Assembly (NCBI RefSeq): GCF_030463535.1
Contig: NC_132896.1
Location: 22,115,709 to 22,179,708, forward strand
Source: Salminus brasiliensis
Lineage: Eukaryota > Chordata > Actinopteri > Characiformes > Bryconidae
Direction: 5' to 3'
DNA length: 64,000 nucleotides
Shown: positions 61,690-64,000 of the stretch, piece after piece
Position numbering within the stretch: the stretch's first letter is position 1
Layout of the letters: the number at the start of each line of letters is the position of its first letter
The notes under the pieces: generated by a model
What the model saw: the letters and a program-made list of their open reading frames with translations, nothing else
The model's database searches: none
Told to the model about the DNA's origin: nothing
Position numbers and translations under genes: made by a program

Positions 61690-62512
61690 TGCTGTTTTCT
61701 GGACAAACGCTAATCTTAGTAGGACAGCCTTTATGCATCTTAGGAACATTGCCAAACTAAGAAATTCCCTTCTTTATTGAGATTACAGCTAGATTACTGT
61801 AATGCAGGTTGTTTCAACAGGAACCTTAATAAACTTCAACTAGTTCAAAATGCTGCAGCCAAGGTCCTTAATAAAACTAGAAAATTTGATTTGATTTGAT
61901 TAGTTCCATTATATCAGCACTTCACTGGCTCCCAGTTAAATTCCGTATCGTTCCTGAGTACCTGCAAAATCTTACTACATATTATAAACCATCAAGAATA
62001 CTTAGATGTCAGGGTGCTGGCTTCTTAGTACTTCCCAAAATAAAAAAAACAGACCTAGACACAGTCTCAATCTTTCAATCTATGCTGAAAATACATCGGT
62101 TTAGTTGAGCTTTTGGTAATTAATGTTTCCCCTTAGATAAAGGTTGTAGGTCCAGGGGTTCGCAGACACCGAGCATTGTAGTATACTGAGATGCTGGAGC
62201 TGTCTTCTCGCTGCTTGCACGCGATCACTCAAATTTGTGTATGGTGGAGCAGATGGACGCTAGTGTTTCAGGGTGCTCCAGTGTCTGTGTTACCCTCTGG
62301 CTCTCTCCTTTTAACTAGGCTGTTATAGTCAGACCTGGCGGAGTCAGAACTAACTCTGTCTCTTTACCTTCTCCGAGTAATTGGTCACCAAGCCCGACCT
62401 GCTGGAAGACTGCCCGCTGAGGTCCCCTCTACCTGCATCAGACCAGCTGCCACCTACCAGTCTGACCAGCAGGCGCCCCCCACCACCACCACCTATGCCA
62501 GACCAGGATTTA
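61690..62512 (+). mobile_element. L2-like LINE fragment, plus strand
   Basis: Plus-strand C-terminal ORF2 scraps ('SALHWLPVKFRIVPEYLQ' at 61905-61965, 'SRILRCQGAGFLVLP' near 62000, 'LDTVSIFQSMLKIHRF' near 62060) lead into the 3' UTR ('gccacctaccagtctgacca' at 62449). It is 5'-truncated and frameshifted. Confidence 0.75.
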
Positions 62513-63250
62513 TAGAGAGAATGTTGAGCAGTATCAGAGTGTATCTGACTATAACAGCCTAATTAAAAGGAGAGAAACAGAAGGTAATACAGACACGGGA
62601 GCACCCTGAAACACTAGCATCCATCTGCTCCACCGCACACAAACCTGAGTGATTTCGTGCAAGTAATAAAAGTGTGTACTAGCTTTTCTGCATCCTGTAG
62701 AGATAAGGATTTTTTTAGTTTGGCAATGTTCCTAAGATGTAGAAAGGCTGTCCTACTAATACTGTTGCTGAAATGATAGATCTGAAGCAAGATTGTTACC
62801 TGGACCAGGATATATATATAGCTATGTGTGGAAATTAACATCATGTCTGCTTATAACTGAGCCCAGTAGTAACATGTATAATGTAAATAATAGTGGTCCT
62901 AAAATAGAGCCTTGCGAAACACCATATCTTACTTTTGTGTAATTTGAAGATAAATCTTTTACCTTACCTATGTTTTGAACCACAGTAGGGCTGTTTCTGT
63001 GATTCCAATCATGTTCTCTGATCTTTCTAGTAGAATAATGTGATCTATTGTATCAAAGACTGCACTGAGGTCAAGTAGGGCTAATAAAAGATATGTTGCC
63101 TTAATCGAAGGCAAGAAATCATCACTAGGGCTGTCTCTGTGTTATGATGGGGTCTGAATCCAGATTGGAATTTTTCATACATGTCATTCTTACTCAGGTA
63201 TAAGCAGAGTTGTTGGGCCACAGCTTTTTATATTAAATATCTTGGAAATA
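62513..63250 (-). mobile_element. L2-like LINE fragment, minus strand, tail to tail with its neighbour
   Basis: Minus-orientation L2 sequence ('cctaattaaaaggagagaaa' at 62558, 'aaagtgtgtactagcttttctgcatcc' at 62668, RT C-terminal region to 63240) immediately follows the plus-strand copy. Confidence 0.7.
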
Positions 63251-63754
63251 ATAATATCTTGGATATATATTAGTTTGTTTATACTATATGTGATGTATCC
63301 ATCACATATAACATCCAAAACACCAGTAGATGGGTTTTCTAATGTAACCCTAAACAATAACATGTTTTATTATAAACCAGTTGAATATCTGACAAAAAGT
63401 AATTTTGTTAAGAAAAATGTAATCTCTAATTAAAGTGAATTCTTTTGGAATAAACATCAGACAAACATTAAATTCCTTTTAGAAAAGCACCAAGGACCAG
63501 TGCATGGAATAACTAATGTAACTATGATGAGTTTTCTTTGTCTTAATGTTTTTGAAGCAAACCAGTAACCCACGTCAAACAATTTATAAAAAATGTAACA
63601 TGACAGTAGTCAAAATGTTTACTTTGTTCATGTAATAAATACTTCCTTTGAGAAGCTTTTAAGACTTGTTTTCCTGTTGCTGTTCCTCCATAACAACCAC
63701 CATTCTCCCCCACAAGACCCAGAAGAGTGTTTTGTCTCATCAATTTGGTTAAAT
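63251..63754. other. Intergenic, no feature recognised
   Basis: AT-rich. It may include upstream sequence of the candidate exon that follows. Confidence 0.3.
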
Positions 63755-63842
63755 ATGGCTGCATTTAATTCAAGGAACTATTCGTCTGCTTCGTCTGCAC
63801 AGGATCAGTGTGACTGCACGAGGGTCTGGCTTCCACATGAAG
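63755..63842 (+). CDS. Weak candidate first coding exon at the window edge
   Basis: An ATG at 63755 opens a frame of 29 codons (MAAFNSRNYSSASSAQDQCD, then CTRVWLPHE) that runs into a donor-like GAAG|GTCAGT at 63842. The RVWLPHE end faintly recalls the start of myosin heads (ARVWIPD), but that is too short to trust. There is no upstream evidence of a promoter. Transcript evidence would be needed; the downstream exons lie outside the window. Confidence 0.25.
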
Positions 63843-64000
63843 GTCAGTAGGAATCTGAGGGCAGCATTCCCACTAAACATTAGATGTCTTCTATACATGC
63901 AGATCTATATCTCTATATCTCAGATCTATATCTCTATGTCTATATTATCACCGATCGTGGCTGTGTGCTGGCACTGTTGGCAGACTAAGACTCTACGCCA

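Overview
This is a vertebrate, almost certainly teleost, genomic window. The genes are spliced with GT/AG introns and vertebrate protein families. The rest is dense in fish-type repeats: several Tc1-like transposon families, L2- and L1-like LINEs, BEL/Pao, Ty3/gypsy and retrovirus-like LTR elements, hAT and PIF/Harbinger remnants, and long (TA)n tracts. The repeat set suggests an otophysan fish (characin, catfish or gymnotiform), but that is an inference. No bacterial operon, CRISPR array or plasmid feature is present.

Two protein-coding genes can be read completely, both on the + strand. UQCRQ (subunit of respiratory complex III, 82 aa) has coding exons at 8986-9139 and 10592-10686. A BTK-type Tec-family tyrosine kinase runs from 34584 to 59313 in 15 coding exons, and splicing them gives a 636-residue PH-TH-SH3-SH2-kinase protein with all catalytic landmarks. 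A probable noncoding first exon and promoter lie at about 28150-28344. Between the two genes, 27214-27428 looks like the terminal coding exon of a gene I could not name. At the right edge, 63755-63842 is a weak candidate for a first coding exon.

Layout: 1-4.6 kb, decayed gypsy, L2 and L1 copies. 4.6-7 kb, an unclassified repeat and the UQCRQ upstream region. 7-10.7 kb, UQCRQ, whose first coding intron holds a hAT/BED-finger remnant. 11-27 kb, a transposon graveyard: Tc1, BEL/Pao, L1, L2, gypsy, a CR1-like LINE, and a retrovirus-like element broken by two Tc1 insertions. 27.2-28.3 kb, the unknown exon and the BTK upstream region. 28.3-59.7 kb, BTK. Its 16.3-kb intron between the two halves of the PH domain (35029-51287) carries a minisatellite, a BEL/Pao element with two LTRs, L2, Tc1, a gypsy element with two LTRs, and a gag-like remnant with a primer-binding site. 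59.8-64 kb, a Harbinger remnant and two L2 pieces lying tail to tail.

UQCRQ acts in the mitochondrial inner membrane and BTK in B-cell signalling, so their proximity implies no joint function. The points most worth checking are the in-phase alternative terminal exon inside BTK, the unidentified exon at 27.2 kb, a 53-bp near-perfect palindrome beside it, a 17-bp-arm hairpin in the BTK 3' UTR, and a 151-bp identical inverted repeat at 19.9/21.5 kb.
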